Positions 52,901-61,815 of a DNA stretch of 64,000 bases are shown here, one piece after another. Origin of the DNA: Bacteroidales bacterium UBA6397 (GTDB lineage: Bacteria; Bacteroidota; Bacteroidia; Bacteroidales; UBA932); NCBI GenBank assembly GCA_002439875.1, contig DJQB01000036.1, forward strand, positions 170,752 to 234,751, read 5' to 3'. The translations under genes were made by a program, and so were the position numbers. How positions within the stretch are numbered: position 1 is the first letter of the stretch; every line of letters starts with the position of its first letter. The notes beneath the pieces were generated by a model, which was not told the DNA's origin, made no database searches, and was given only the letters and a program-made list of their open reading frames with translations.

Positions 52901-54199
52901 ATGAAGAAAGAATTATTATCTGGAGTCATCGCCATTGCGATGACCATGGCATCCGTCGGGTGCGGCAAGGAGAACAAAAATCCTGAGCCGGAGCCTACAC
53001 CTGAAGAGCCGACACCGGCCAACGCCAACACGGTCTTGTCATTCAAGATGGAAGGCAACCGTGCTTTGATGCTCTCGGCAGAGCGGGAATTTGAAGTGGC
53101 CCTGACCAAGAACACAGGGGAAGACTTCAGTGCGGAGGAAGACATCACCTGCTCGCTCGCGCTTGCGGATAATCCGCAGTCATTGGTCAACGCCTACAAC
53201 TCGCAGAAAAAAGCCGCTTTCGCTTTGCTGCCGGAAGGGACTTACTCCTTTGAGGCTTCCACCATCGCGAAAGGAGCGAAAGGTGCCTCGCTGAAACTGA
53301 AACTCAACCAGGCTGAGATTGACAAGGCGTTTATCGCGTCTCAAAAGCCTTTTGTCCTTCCTGTCAAGATTGCTCCAGGGAATGAGGTTGTCTCGTCAAA
53401 GGGTTACATTTATGTCGTATGCCCGGCCTATGAGGAGGAAGGAGACAATCTGATCATCCATTACTCAAGGGAGCCGGAGGCGAAAGGTGTGCTCTACAAC
53501 TACAAAGGATCGGTAGAACGCGCCGTTCTTCTTTGCCCGGGCGGAGCATATTCCGACATTCCCGAGAACGACATCCAGTGGGTTGTGTCTGGCAATAATG
53601 GATTCATGAATATGGCCCAGGCCACCAATTCCATGTTCGCCGCGCTTTACTACTCCTACCCGCACACAAAGTATTACTCACATCCGTTCGAGGACGCCTA
53701 CGACCTTCTGAGTCTTGTCCGCGCAAGGAAAGGAGAGTGGGGCGGTTATAACAAAGTCGGTGTCTGGGGAATGGCCTCGGGAGGCCATATCGCCACCACT
53801 CTGGCTGTCAATGTCCCGGAGATGCTGGATTTTCAGATCCTGATGACTCCTTTGGTGACCATGCAGAAGGACGGGACGCAGGATGGAGCCTGCCGCTCGC
53901 TGCTTGGGGACGATCCGTCTCAGGATCTTCGCGATGCTTTGTCCAACGAGAAACACACCGCCGCAGGCAATCCTCCGGCATACATCGCATACGCCGCCAA
54001 TGACCAGAGTTTTTCGATGGAGAAGAATGCTGTCGCCTATGAGGCGGCTCTGAAAGCCAATGGGGTGGCTGTGGAGATTCATTCCTACAACCACAACAAG
54101 CATAATCAGTGGTGGGCCTGGACCGCGAAAACCGGAGATGTGGACTTCCAGGCATCTGTCAAGGAATTTCTGAAAAGATTCACGACTTCGGGTAAATGA
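52901..54199 (+). CDS. lipoprotein with DUF1735 and alpha/beta-hydrolase (BD-FAE-like) domains
   Basis: 432 residues; signal with lipobox (ASVGCG) and linker NPEPEPTPEEPTP. Residues 45-175 form a DUF1735-type surface-glycan-binding domain (ALTKNTGEDFSAEEDITCSLAL). Residues 180-430 are an alpha/beta hydrolase of the BD-FAE/esterase group with AVLLCPGGAYS. The usual nucleophile motif GFSAGGH reads GMASGGH here: Ala at residue 292 in the nucleophile place and Ser at 293. The later Asp (AYAANDQSF) and His (NHNKHNQWW) segments are kept. It may be an inactive binding protein or use a shifted Ser. Confidence 0.82.
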   Translation: MKKELLSGVIAIAMTMASVGCGKENKNPEPEPTPEEPTPANANTVLSFKMEGNRALMLSAEREFEVALTKNTGEDFSAEEDITCSLALADNPQSLVNAYNSQKKAAFALLPEGTYSFEASTIAKGAKGASLKLKLNQAEIDKAFIASQKPFVLPVKIAPGNEVVSSKGYIYVVCPAYEEEGDNLIIHYSREPEAKGVLYNYKGSVERAVLLCPGGAYSDIPENDIQWVVSGNNGFMNMAQATNSMFAALYYSYPHTKYYSHPFEDAYDLLSLVRARKGEWGGYNKVGVWGMASGGHIATTLAVNVPEMLDFQILMTPLVTMQKDGTQDGACRSLLGDDPSQDLRDALSNEKHTAAGNPPAYIAYAANDQSFSMEKNAVAYEAALKANGVAVEIHSYNHNKHNQWWAWTAKTGDVDFQASVKEFLKRFTTSGK

Positions 54200-54205
54200 A
54201 TACTT

Positions 54206-54242
54206 TGCCGGGACACACCGTCATTCATGGGGTGTCCCGGCA
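54206..54242 (+). other. strong intergenic hairpin within the PUL
   Basis: TGCCGGGACAC (54206-54216) pairs with GTGTCCCGGCA (54232-54242), 11 perfect bp with a 15-nt loop, right after the hydrolase stop. No U run follows, so an attenuator, processing or stability element is likely rather than a full terminator. Confidence 0.6.
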
Positions 54243-54261
54243 GCAATCAATATAAAACGAA

Positions 54262-55251
54262 ATGAAAAAGATGACAATCTGCATACTCCTTATGTCCGCC
54301 GCATTGGCTTGTGGTTCAGGTTGCTCAAGTACCGGAAGCAGTGATGTTCCGGAATCGCCTGACAAGGAGCCTGTCCGTGTCCTGTCGAAAACCGTTCCGG
54401 TCGCCGATCCGTACATTATGGTGGAGAAAGGGAAATATTACCTGTATGGCACAAAAAACGGCGAGGCGCTTGGGTTCGATGTCTACGTCTCAAATGATCT
54501 GGAGAAATGGAAGATGTATTCCTCCGCTCTTGATCCATCCGATTCCTATGGGACGACTGGATTCTGGGCGCCTGAGGTCTATTATGTAAGCGCTAAAAAG
54601 AAATACTACATGTTCTACACCGCAGAGCGCAGACTCTGTGTCGCTGAGTCAACCTCACCTCTGGGAGCCTTTGTCCAGACCGTCAAAAAACCTATGAGGG
54701 ATGAGGCCGGCATTGATTCTTCTGTGTTTTTCGACACCGATGGCAAGGCGTACGTATATTTCGTCAGGTTCAATGGCGGGAACATAATCTGGGGTGCGGA
54801 GCTTAAGGATGATCTGAAGGAAATCAAGGAGGAGACCCTGTCGAGATGCATTCGTCCCGACCAACCTTGGGAATTGATAGCCTCAAAGGTCACGGAAGGT
54901 CCATCTGTGTTCAAAAAGGATGGGGTTTACTATCTTATGTATTCGGCAAATGACTATACCAGCCAGGACTATGCGGTCGGTTATGCGACATCATCCTCAC
55001 CGCTGGGACCTTGGAAAAAAGCGGATTCCAATCCGGTGCTTCATAAGTATGAAGGACTTGTCGGGGTAGGCCACGGCGCTCCTTTCGTTGACAATGACGG
55101 CCAGATGCGTTATGTGTTCCACGCGCATAAGAGCGATACAGAGGTACATCCACGCGGCGCCTACATTGTGGATATGAACGTGAAGGACGGAAAGATCAGT
55201 ATGGGTGGCGGTTTGATAAAGCCGGTGGTCGTTGACAGGCTTGCCGAATAG
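54262..55251 (+). CDS. GH43-family glycosidase lipoprotein
   Basis: 329 residues; lipobox at ALACGSGC. The five-bladed propeller carries the three catalytic acids: Asp49 in PVADPYIMV (base), Asp152 in AGIDSSVFFD (pKa modulator), and Glu212 in KVTEGPSVF (acid). WAPEVYYVSAKKKYYMFYT is typical of GH43. Likely alpha-L-arabinofuranosidase, or beta-xylosidase or galactosidase in some subfamilies; the neighbours (GH127, GH106) favour arabinose. It starts 20 bp after the hairpin. Confidence 0.92.
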   Translation: MKKMTICILLMSAALACGSGCSSTGSSDVPESPDKEPVRVLSKTVPVADPYIMVEKGKYYLYGTKNGEALGFDVYVSNDLEKWKMYSSALDPSDSYGTTGFWAPEVYYVSAKKKYYMFYTAERRLCVAESTSPLGAFVQTVKKPMRDEAGIDSSVFFDTDGKAYVYFVRFNGGNIIWGAELKDDLKEIKEETLSRCIRPDQPWELIASKVTEGPSVFKKDGVYYLMYSANDYTSQDYAVGYATSSSPLGPWKKADSNPVLHKYEGLVGVGHGAPFVDNDGQMRYVFHAHKSDTEVHPRGAYIVDMNVKDGKISMGGGLIKPVVVDRLAE

Positions 55252-55264
55252 CACGATTGGCACT

Positions 55265-57139
55265 ATGAGAACAAACAGAACTACACTTGCGGGATTTCTC
55301 CTGGCGGCATCGCTTCTTTTTCCTGCCCTGGCGGCCGCAAGGCCTAACGAATACCCGGCTGTCAAGAATGTTGAGGTCAAAGGATATGTCGGAGAAAGAA
55401 TATCCGACTGTATAGCCCGCCGGGTCAAAGGGCAGGATGTCAACGAGCTTGTCGAACCTTTCCGCCACCGTACGGAAAGCCGCCTGTGGCAGAGCGAGTT
55501 TTGGGGAAAATGGATGCTGGGAGCGATTTCTTCTTATGAATATACCCATGACTGGGAGCTGTACGAGAAGATAAGTGAGGCGGCTTCATTGCTGATGGAG
55601 ACACAGTCCCCCGATGGCTACATCGGAAATTATTCCCCCGAGCATCAACTTCAGGAATGGGATGTCTGGGGACGCAAATACACTGCTTTGGGTTTGCTCG
55701 CGTGGTACGACCTTTCCGGTGACCGGAGGGCTCTGAAAGCGGCCCGCAGACTGATCGACCATTTGATGACACAGGTCGGCGAGGGAAAAACGGACATCGT
55801 GGCGACGGGAAACTACCGTGGAATGGCAAGTTCATCGATCCTTGAGGCGGTTGTGTCGTTGTACAGGCATACCGGCGATCCGTCATATCTTGATTTCGCC
55901 CGGTATATCGTACGGCAATGGGAGACCCCCGAAGGCCCTGAGTTGATCAGCAAGGCTATAGCCGGTATTCCTGTGGCCTCCAGATTTCCTCACCCTGAGA
56001 AATGGTTTTCCAGAGAGAACGGTCAGAAGGCGTATGAGATGATGTCCTGTTACGAGGGACTTCTGGAGCTTTACAAGATAGATGGAGACCCCACCTGTCT
56101 TTCTGCCATTGAAAAAACTGTGGCAAGTATAATAAACGATGAGATCAACATAGCCGGGTCGGGGAGCTCTTTCGAGTGTTGGTATGGGGGAAAGCCACGT
56201 CAGTACTTGCCTACTTACCACACTATGGAGACCTGTGTGACATTCACATGGATGCAATTATGTTTCCGCCTTCTGCGCCATACGCGCGATTCCTCCTATG
56301 GGGATCTCATAGAGAGAGCGATGTACAACGCGCTGATGGCCTCGTTAAAGGACGATGCGTCCCAGATAGCCAAATACAGTCCTTTGGAGGGCTGGAGGTC
56401 AGAAGGTGAGGAGCAATGCGGAATGCACATCAACTGCTGTAATGCGAATGGTCCCCGCGCGTTCTCGATGATCCCTAAAGTCATGTATGATGTTGACGGT
56501 AGATGCATTCATGTCAATTTGTACGCGCCCTCCGAGGCTGACATAATTCTGACACAGAAGGAAAGGCTTCATCTGCGCCAGACGACTGATTACCCGGTCA
56601 GTGATTTGATAAAAATAGAAATAGATACTCCGAGACCTGTCAGATGCGCGATTGCGGTCCGTATTCCGGGTTGGAGTGAGAACGTGAGCGTCGCGGTCAA
56701 CGGTGAGGAGATAAAAGACATAATCCAAGGGCATTACCTGACACTTGAGCGTGAATGGAAATCCGGAGACAGCATTCATGTCAGACTTGATTTGAGAGGA
56801 CGCGTGGTAAGAGAGGCTGATTGCCTGGCCATAGTCCGCGGCCCGGTGGTTTTGTCCAGAGACAGCAGATTCAACGATGGATTTGTGGACGAGGCGGTCG
56901 CCCTGGTCTCCGGTGACGGATTCGTGGAACTCACACCGCTGGAAAGCCACGATTTCTCCTGGATGGCTTTCAGCGTCCATATGCACGTGGGTACCTTGCT
57001 GGAACACAACCGTTCTCCCCGCCTTGTTCATCTTTGTGATTTCGCCTCGGCCGGCAACACATGGGACAGGTCGCTGCGTTACAGGGTATGGCTTCCGCAA
57101 ACGCTCAATGTCATGAACAACGAATATATTCCTTACTAG
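55265..57139 (+). CDS. GH127-family beta-L-arabinofuranosidase
   Basis: 624 residues from ATG 55265; signal peptide MRTNRTTLAGFLLAASLLFPALAA removed after residue 24. The (alpha/alpha)6 barrel has the zinc and nucleophile residues of HypBA1-type enzymes: Glu322 and Cys324 in METCVT, and Cys391-Cys392 in HINCCNANGPR. AFSMIPKVMY and a C-terminal beta domain follow. It cleaves beta-L-arabinofuranosyl links and works in the periplasm. Start overlap with the GH43 gene is not present (13 bp gap). Confidence 0.92.
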   Translation: MRTNRTTLAGFLLAASLLFPALAAARPNEYPAVKNVEVKGYVGERISDCIARRVKGQDVNELVEPFRHRTESRLWQSEFWGKWMLGAISSYEYTHDWELYEKISEAASLLMETQSPDGYIGNYSPEHQLQEWDVWGRKYTALGLLAWYDLSGDRRALKAARRLIDHLMTQVGEGKTDIVATGNYRGMASSSILEAVVSLYRHTGDPSYLDFARYIVRQWETPEGPELISKAIAGIPVASRFPHPEKWFSRENGQKAYEMMSCYEGLLELYKIDGDPTCLSAIEKTVASIINDEINIAGSGSSFECWYGGKPRQYLPTYHTMETCVTFTWMQLCFRLLRHTRDSSYGDLIERAMYNALMASLKDDASQIAKYSPLEGWRSEGEEQCGMHINCCNANGPRAFSMIPKVMYDVDGRCIHVNLYAPSEADIILTQKERLHLRQTTDYPVSDLIKIEIDTPRPVRCAIAVRIPGWSENVSVAVNGEEIKDIIQGHYLTLEREWKSGDSIHVRLDLRGRVVREADCLAIVRGPVVLSRDSRFNDGFVDEAVALVSGDGFVELTPLESHDFSWMAFSVHMHVGTLLEHNRSPRLVHLCDFASAGNTWDRSLRYRVWLPQTLNVMNNEYIPY

Positions 57140-57141
57140 CA

Positions 57142-60100
57142 ATGTCAATTCATCGTTTGATAAGTTCTCTCATCGGGATCACCGCCGCGCCGGCCATCGT
57201 CTTTCTATCGTCATGTCACATGGAATCTCCATCCATGGATGATCTGGAATGCGGTTTTGTGAATGTTCCCGACAGTGTGCGGGTGGCATGCTACTGGTAC
57301 TGGCTGTCCGGACATATCTCTGAAGAAGGTATCGTGAAAGATCTTCAGGCAATGAGAGATGCCGGTATCACGAGGGCGTACATAGGGAACATCGGACTGA
57401 AAGGAGGTGAATATGGCGATGTCAGGATGTTTTCCGACGAATGGTGGCGGCTCTTGCGGGTGGCTTTGAAGACGGCCTCTGATTACGGCATCGAGACAGG
57501 AATATTCAATTGTGCCGGGTGGAGCCAGTCGGGTGGCCCGTGGGTGACACCGGAGAAAAGCATGAGATTTATCCGCTCGTCATCGGTTCGGCTGAATGGC
57601 GGGGACTTCTGGAATGGAATCATTCCGGAGTACTCAGACTCGATGCAATTGGTCAAAGCGCTAGCTTACCCCTGTGAGGAAAGGAATCCGGACAAGAGTT
57701 GGACAATAGTTCACAATGATGGGCAGGAGACAACTCTTGACATGTGTATGGATGACGGTCAGAAGGTTAGAAGTCTGATCATACGGCCGAGTGGCAGGGT
57801 AATGTGCCATGCCGAACTTCTTGCCGATGAAGAAGGAAAATTCAGGTCAATCAGAAAATTCATAATCGACAGGACGAATTTCAGTACGTCAGTTGGTTTC
57901 ATTCCCGATGCCCCTGTGGTGATTTCGGTTTCTGAAACCTCGTCTGATAAGTTCAGATTGTCGTTGGGTAAGCCTGAAGCCATAGACAAAACCTCAAAAA
58001 TCACCGTGACCCTTTCCACGGAACCTATGGTGGAACGATGGCCTGAAAAGTCATTGGCCAAGATGTATCAGCGTCCTGATCCAAAGTGGGACTCCTACAT
58101 TTGGCCACTGGAACCGGACTATGGAGGGACAGACAGTGCGGCTGTCAGATCCGCACAGGTCCTCGACGTCACAGGAAGTGTCTCGGACAAAGGGGAACTT
58201 GTCTGGAAAGTGCCTGACGGCTTATGGACTCTGTCTGCTTATTATATGCAATCTACTGGAATGACCAATTCCCCGGCTCCGCCGGAAGCCACTGGACTTG
58301 AGGTGGACAAAATGAGCAGGCGACATGTCGGGTTTCACTACGACTCTTTTGTCGGAGAGCTGCTCCGTAGAATTCCGGAAAACGATAGACGTGGACTGAA
58401 GGTCGTTGTCCAGGACAGTTATGAGACGGGAAGCCAGAATTGGACAGACGGTATGCTGGATTCCTTCAAGGTTAAGTTCAACTATGATCCAACACCATTT
58501 CTGCCGGTTCTTGACGGACATGTCGTGGACAACGAGGATGTGTCCTCTCGTTTTCTTTGGGATCTTCGACGTTTTGTGGCAGACGCCGTGGCTGACAACT
58601 ACGTCGGTGAACTGACAAGATTGAGCCATCGCGATGGTCTGACGACATGGCTTGAGAACTATGGCCATTGGGGATTTCCAGGAGAGTTTCTCCAGTATGG
58701 TGGCCGGGCTGACGAGGTCAGCGGTGAGTTTTGGAACAAAGGAGAGTTAGGGCTAATAGAGAACCGATGCGCTTCCTCATGTGGCCACACATACGGCAAG
58801 AAAAGGATATGGGCGGAATCCTGCACGAGCGGCAAGCCTGCCTTCACGAATTATCCGGGTAATATGAAAGCCAGGGTGGACAGATTCTTTACCGAAGGAA
58901 TAAACGCCTCACTGCTGCATGTTTATATCCATCAACCTTACGAGAACCTTAATCCAGGAATGAACGCATGGTTCGGGACAGAGTTCAACAGGAAAAACAC
59001 CTGGTTCTGCTGTATGGGAATGTTTACCGACTACCTGAAAAGATGTGGTTTTCTGCTCCAACAGGGAATGTACGTCGCTGATGTCGCGTATTTTATTGGT
59101 GAGGATACCCCGAAAATGACAGGGCCCGTGACTGACGGTTTGCCTAAAGGCTATTCGTTTGACTACATCAACTCTGAGATCCTGATGACAAAGGCTGACG
59201 TAAGGAATGGGCGGCTTGTTCTGCCGGACGGGATGTCTTACCGTCTGTTGGTGCTGCCTGAGCAGAAGACAATGCGCCCCGGATTGCTGCAAAAAATTCT
59301 CGGGTTCGCCAAAGAAGGCCTTGCTGTTTACGGGAAAGCGCCTGTTCTTTCGCCGAGCCTTGAAGGATACCCTGAGGCTGACAAGGTGGTCAAGGCTCTG
59401 GGCGAGGAACTTTTTCCCGGTGACAAGTACGGTAACGGAAACATTTTTCACAATGACATGTGTCTGAAAGATGTCCTTGACAAAATGGGGGTGACACCAG
59501 ACTTTCAATGTGCGGATGCCAATGACTCCATTTTGTTCATACACAGGAGCATGCCGGATGGCGAAATCTATTTCTTGTCCAATCAAAGTGGCAAAAGACA
59601 GGCATTTGACGGAATATTCAGGGTGGCGAGGGACTTCTCACCTGAAATATGGACTCCGGTGGATGGTCAAAGGTATGGTGTGCGGGAATATTCATGGCTC
59701 GGTAATGGCATGTCGGTGCCTATCGACCTGGAGGCTGATGAAAGTGTGTTCGTGGTGTTCAGAAAACATAAAAATGGAAGAATGAAACCTCTTCGTGCCG
59801 GAATTAAAGACACGCTTCTTTGCGTTGAAGGTCCTTGGCGCGTGACATTTACAAGAGATTCCGTGCCCGGAAACACAAAAGTGTTCAATAAGCTGACTGA
59901 TTGGAAGGAGTCTGGAGACACCGATGTAAGATTCTATTCTGGAGAGGCTGTGTATGTGAACAAGTTTATGATGAATCATTTGCCGTCGGGACAATTGTGG
60001 TTGGATTTGGGGAAAGTGATGCTGATGGCCAAAGTCTATCTTAACGGAAAATATGCCGGTGGCGTGTGGACACCTCCTTATAGGGTGGATGTCTCTGATG

Positions 60101-60294
60101 CTCTGAAAGAAGGGGAGAACACTCTGGCGGTTCGGGTATATAATGGTTGGAGGAACAGGCTGATCGGTGACTCAGCCCTGCCTCCTGAGAGGCGTGTCAC
60201 ATGGGTTCTCAATAATTCCCTGACCGCGGATTCGCCTCTTCAGTCATCAGGTCTGCTTGGTCCCGTATGCGTTTTGAAGGAGGGGCTTGAATGA
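57142..60294 (+). CDS. GH106-like alpha-L-rhamnosidase family protein
   Basis: 1050 residues from ATG 57142, two bases after the preceding stop; the lipobox is at IVFLSSC. The N-terminal half follows the GH106 pattern: YWYWLSGHISEEGIVKDLQAMRDAGIT and GIFNCAGWSQSGGPWVTPEKSM, then VVQDSYETGSQNWTDGML in the barrel and ENRCASSCGHTYGKKRIWAESCTS. The C-terminal jelly-roll resembles a GH2 sugar-binding domain (VYLNGKYAGGVWTPPYRVDVSDAL). It should release rhamnose from pectic or arabinogalactan chains. It overlaps the Gfo/Idh gene by four bases. Confidence 0.87.
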   Translation: MSIHRLISSLIGITAAPAIVFLSSCHMESPSMDDLECGFVNVPDSVRVACYWYWLSGHISEEGIVKDLQAMRDAGITRAYIGNIGLKGGEYGDVRMFSDEWWRLLRVALKTASDYGIETGIFNCAGWSQSGGPWVTPEKSMRFIRSSSVRLNGGDFWNGIIPEYSDSMQLVKALAYPCEERNPDKSWTIVHNDGQETTLDMCMDDGQKVRSLIIRPSGRVMCHAELLADEEGKFRSIRKFIIDRTNFSTSVGFIPDAPVVISVSETSSDKFRLSLGKPEAIDKTSKITVTLSTEPMVERWPEKSLAKMYQRPDPKWDSYIWPLEPDYGGTDSAAVRSAQVLDVTGSVSDKGELVWKVPDGLWTLSAYYMQSTGMTNSPAPPEATGLEVDKMSRRHVGFHYDSFVGELLRRIPENDRRGLKVVVQDSYETGSQNWTDGMLDSFKVKFNYDPTPFLPVLDGHVVDNEDVSSRFLWDLRRFVADAVADNYVGELTRLSHRDGLTTWLENYGHWGFPGEFLQYGGRADEVSGEFWNKGELGLIENRCASSCGHTYGKKRIWAESCTSGKPAFTNYPGNMKARVDRFFTEGINASLLHVYIHQPYENLNPGMNAWFGTEFNRKNTWFCCMGMFTDYLKRCGFLLQQGMYVADVAYFIGEDTPKMTGPVTDGLPKGYSFDYINSEILMTKADVRNGRLVLPDGMSYRLLVLPEQKTMRPGLLQKILGFAKEGLAVYGKAPVLSPSLEGYPEADKVVKALGEELFPGDKYGNGNIFHNDMCLKDVLDKMGVTPDFQCADANDSILFIHRSMPDGEIYFLSNQSGKRQAFDGIFRVARDFSPEIWTPVDGQRYGVREYSWLGNGMSVPIDLEADESVFVVFRKHKNGRMKPLRAGIKDTLLCVEGPWRVTFTRDSVPGNTKVFNKLTDWKESGDTDVRFYSGEAVYVNKFMMNHLPSGQLWLDLGKVMLMAKVYLNGKYAGGVWTPPYRVDVSDALKEGENTLAVRVYNGWRNRLIGDSALPPERRVTWVLNNSLTADSPLQSSGLLGPVCVLKEGLE

Positions 60295-61568
60295 TGGACA
60301 GGAGGGAATTCATCAAGAATCTTGGTTTGACTGGAACCTGTACGGTACTGGCGGGTTCACCTTGGCTTTCAGCGTTTTCAGAAGTTAAGCACACGAGAGC
60401 TGAGCGTTGCCGTATCGGTCTTGTGGGATGTGGTTCACGCGGCCGTTTCCTGTTGAGTTTTCTGTCTGTGAATCCAAAAGTGGAGATTGTGGTTCTATGC
60501 GACACATACGTGCCGTCACTTCAGGCCGGACTTCAAATTGTTCCAGGGGTCAGGACTTGTTCGGACTACCGGACGATGCTTGAAGATGAATCGATTGATG
60601 CTGTGATTGTGGCCACACCGCTGAACACACATTTTGAGATAGTCATGGTTGCTTTTGAGGCTGGCAAGCATGTGTTCTGTGAGAAGACCATAGGGTTTAC
60701 TATGGAAGAATGCCACACGATGTATAATAAGCATCTGGATACGGGGAAAGTGTTCTTCACTGGGCAGCAGAGGCTTTTTGACCCGAGGTACATAAGGGCC
60801 ATGGAACTGATCCATGCAGGCACATTCGGACAAATTAACGCTATTCGCACGTTCTGGTACCGTAACGGTGACTGGCGGCGTCCTGTACCGTCTCCCGAAC
60901 TTGAACGGCGTATCAATTGGAGACTGTACAAAGAATCCTCCAAGGGACTGATGACCGAACTGGCCTGCCATCAGCTCCAGGTCGGCTGCTGGGCGCTCCA
61001 AATGATTCCTGACAAGGTCATGGGTGACGGTTCGATAACATATTGGAAAGACGGACGGGATGTTTACGACAACATCAGCTGCATCTACGTCTTCGGCAAC
61101 GGGGTGAAAATGACATTCGACTCTGTGATCTCCAATCGTTTCTATGGCCTTGAGGAGCAGATTCTCGGATCGCTCGGGACGGTCGAGCCTGAGAAAGGGA
61201 AGTACTACTTTGAGGACGTGCCTCCGGCTCCGGCGTTTCTCCGGCTGATTAATGAGTGGGAAAACAAACTGTTTGACACGCTGCCGTTCGCCGGGACAAG
61301 CTGGGCTCCCGAAACAGCGGAAGAGAACAAAGGCGTCTATATTCTTGGCAGACCACCTAAGGAGGATGGCACGTCACTTATGCTGGAAGCCTTCATCGAA
61401 TCTGTCATTACATGCGTACAGCCCAAGCATATTGCGGAAGAAGGGTATTATGCGAGCGTGCTGAGTCTGCTTGGCCATGAGGCTCTTCTTCGTGGTGTGC
61501 CTGTCCGCTTCCCGGATGAATATAAAATCGATTACCTAAATCACCATAAACAAACTGGAACAAAGTGA
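60291..61568 (+). CDS. Gfo/Idh/MocA oxidoreductase, Tat-exported (3-keto pathway)
   Basis: 425 residues. A twin-arginine signal (DRREFIKNLGLTG) sends the folded, cofactor-loaded enzyme to the periplasm. IGLVGCGSRGRFLLSFL is the nucleotide-binding motif; the usual EKP motif reads CEKTIGF. GLMTELACHQLQVGCWAL is the substrate-binding helix. This matches the oxidoreductase that converts a glycoside to a 3-keto form in the B. thetaiotaomicron BT2156-BT2160 pathway. Translationally coupled to the rhamnosidase (ATGA). Confidence 0.87.
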   Translation: MMDRREFIKNLGLTGTCTVLAGSPWLSAFSEVKHTRAERCRIGLVGCGSRGRFLLSFLSVNPKVEIVVLCDTYVPSLQAGLQIVPGVRTCSDYRTMLEDESIDAVIVATPLNTHFEIVMVAFEAGKHVFCEKTIGFTMEECHTMYNKHLDTGKVFFTGQQRLFDPRYIRAMELIHAGTFGQINAIRTFWYRNGDWRRPVPSPELERRINWRLYKESSKGLMTELACHQLQVGCWALQMIPDKVMGDGSITYWKDGRDVYDNISCIYVFGNGVKMTFDSVISNRFYGLEEQILGSLGTVEPEKGKYYFEDVPPAPAFLRLINEWENKLFDTLPFAGTSWAPETAEENKGVYILGRPPKEDGTSLMLEAFIESVITCVQPKHIAEEGYYASVLSLLGHEALLRGVPVRFPDEYKIDYLNHHKQTGTK

Positions 61569-61795
61569 AAGACACTGTTTTGACTGCCGTAAGGAAACGG
61601 ATCGAATTGTTGTCATTCCTGATTTGTCTGTTGGTGGCAAATCTGACGAACCTCTATTCGATAATCTTATTCAAGGCTCCGGTCAAGGAGATGCTTACAT
61701 CAGCGTTTTATGTCTTGGCTTTCGCATGTGTGCTATATGGACTCTGGAGTCTACTCAGGATATTTATTTATTTGATAATACGATTGTTTAAATAA
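61565..61795 (+). CDS. small two-helix membrane protein
   Basis: 76 residues from a GTG start that overlaps the preceding stop (GTGA). Two hydrophobic helices: LSFLICLLVANLTNLYSIILF and SAFYVLAFACVLYGLWSLL. It sits between two exported oxidoreductases, which suggests a partner role, for example as a membrane tether or electron-carrying partner; the family is not recognised. Confidence 0.7.
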   Translation: MKDTVLTAVRKRIELLSFLICLLVANLTNLYSIILFKAPVKEMLTSAFYVLAFACVLYGLWSLLRIFIYLIIRLFK

Positions 61796-61815
61796 GTTAT
61801 TTCAATTGTTGTGTT

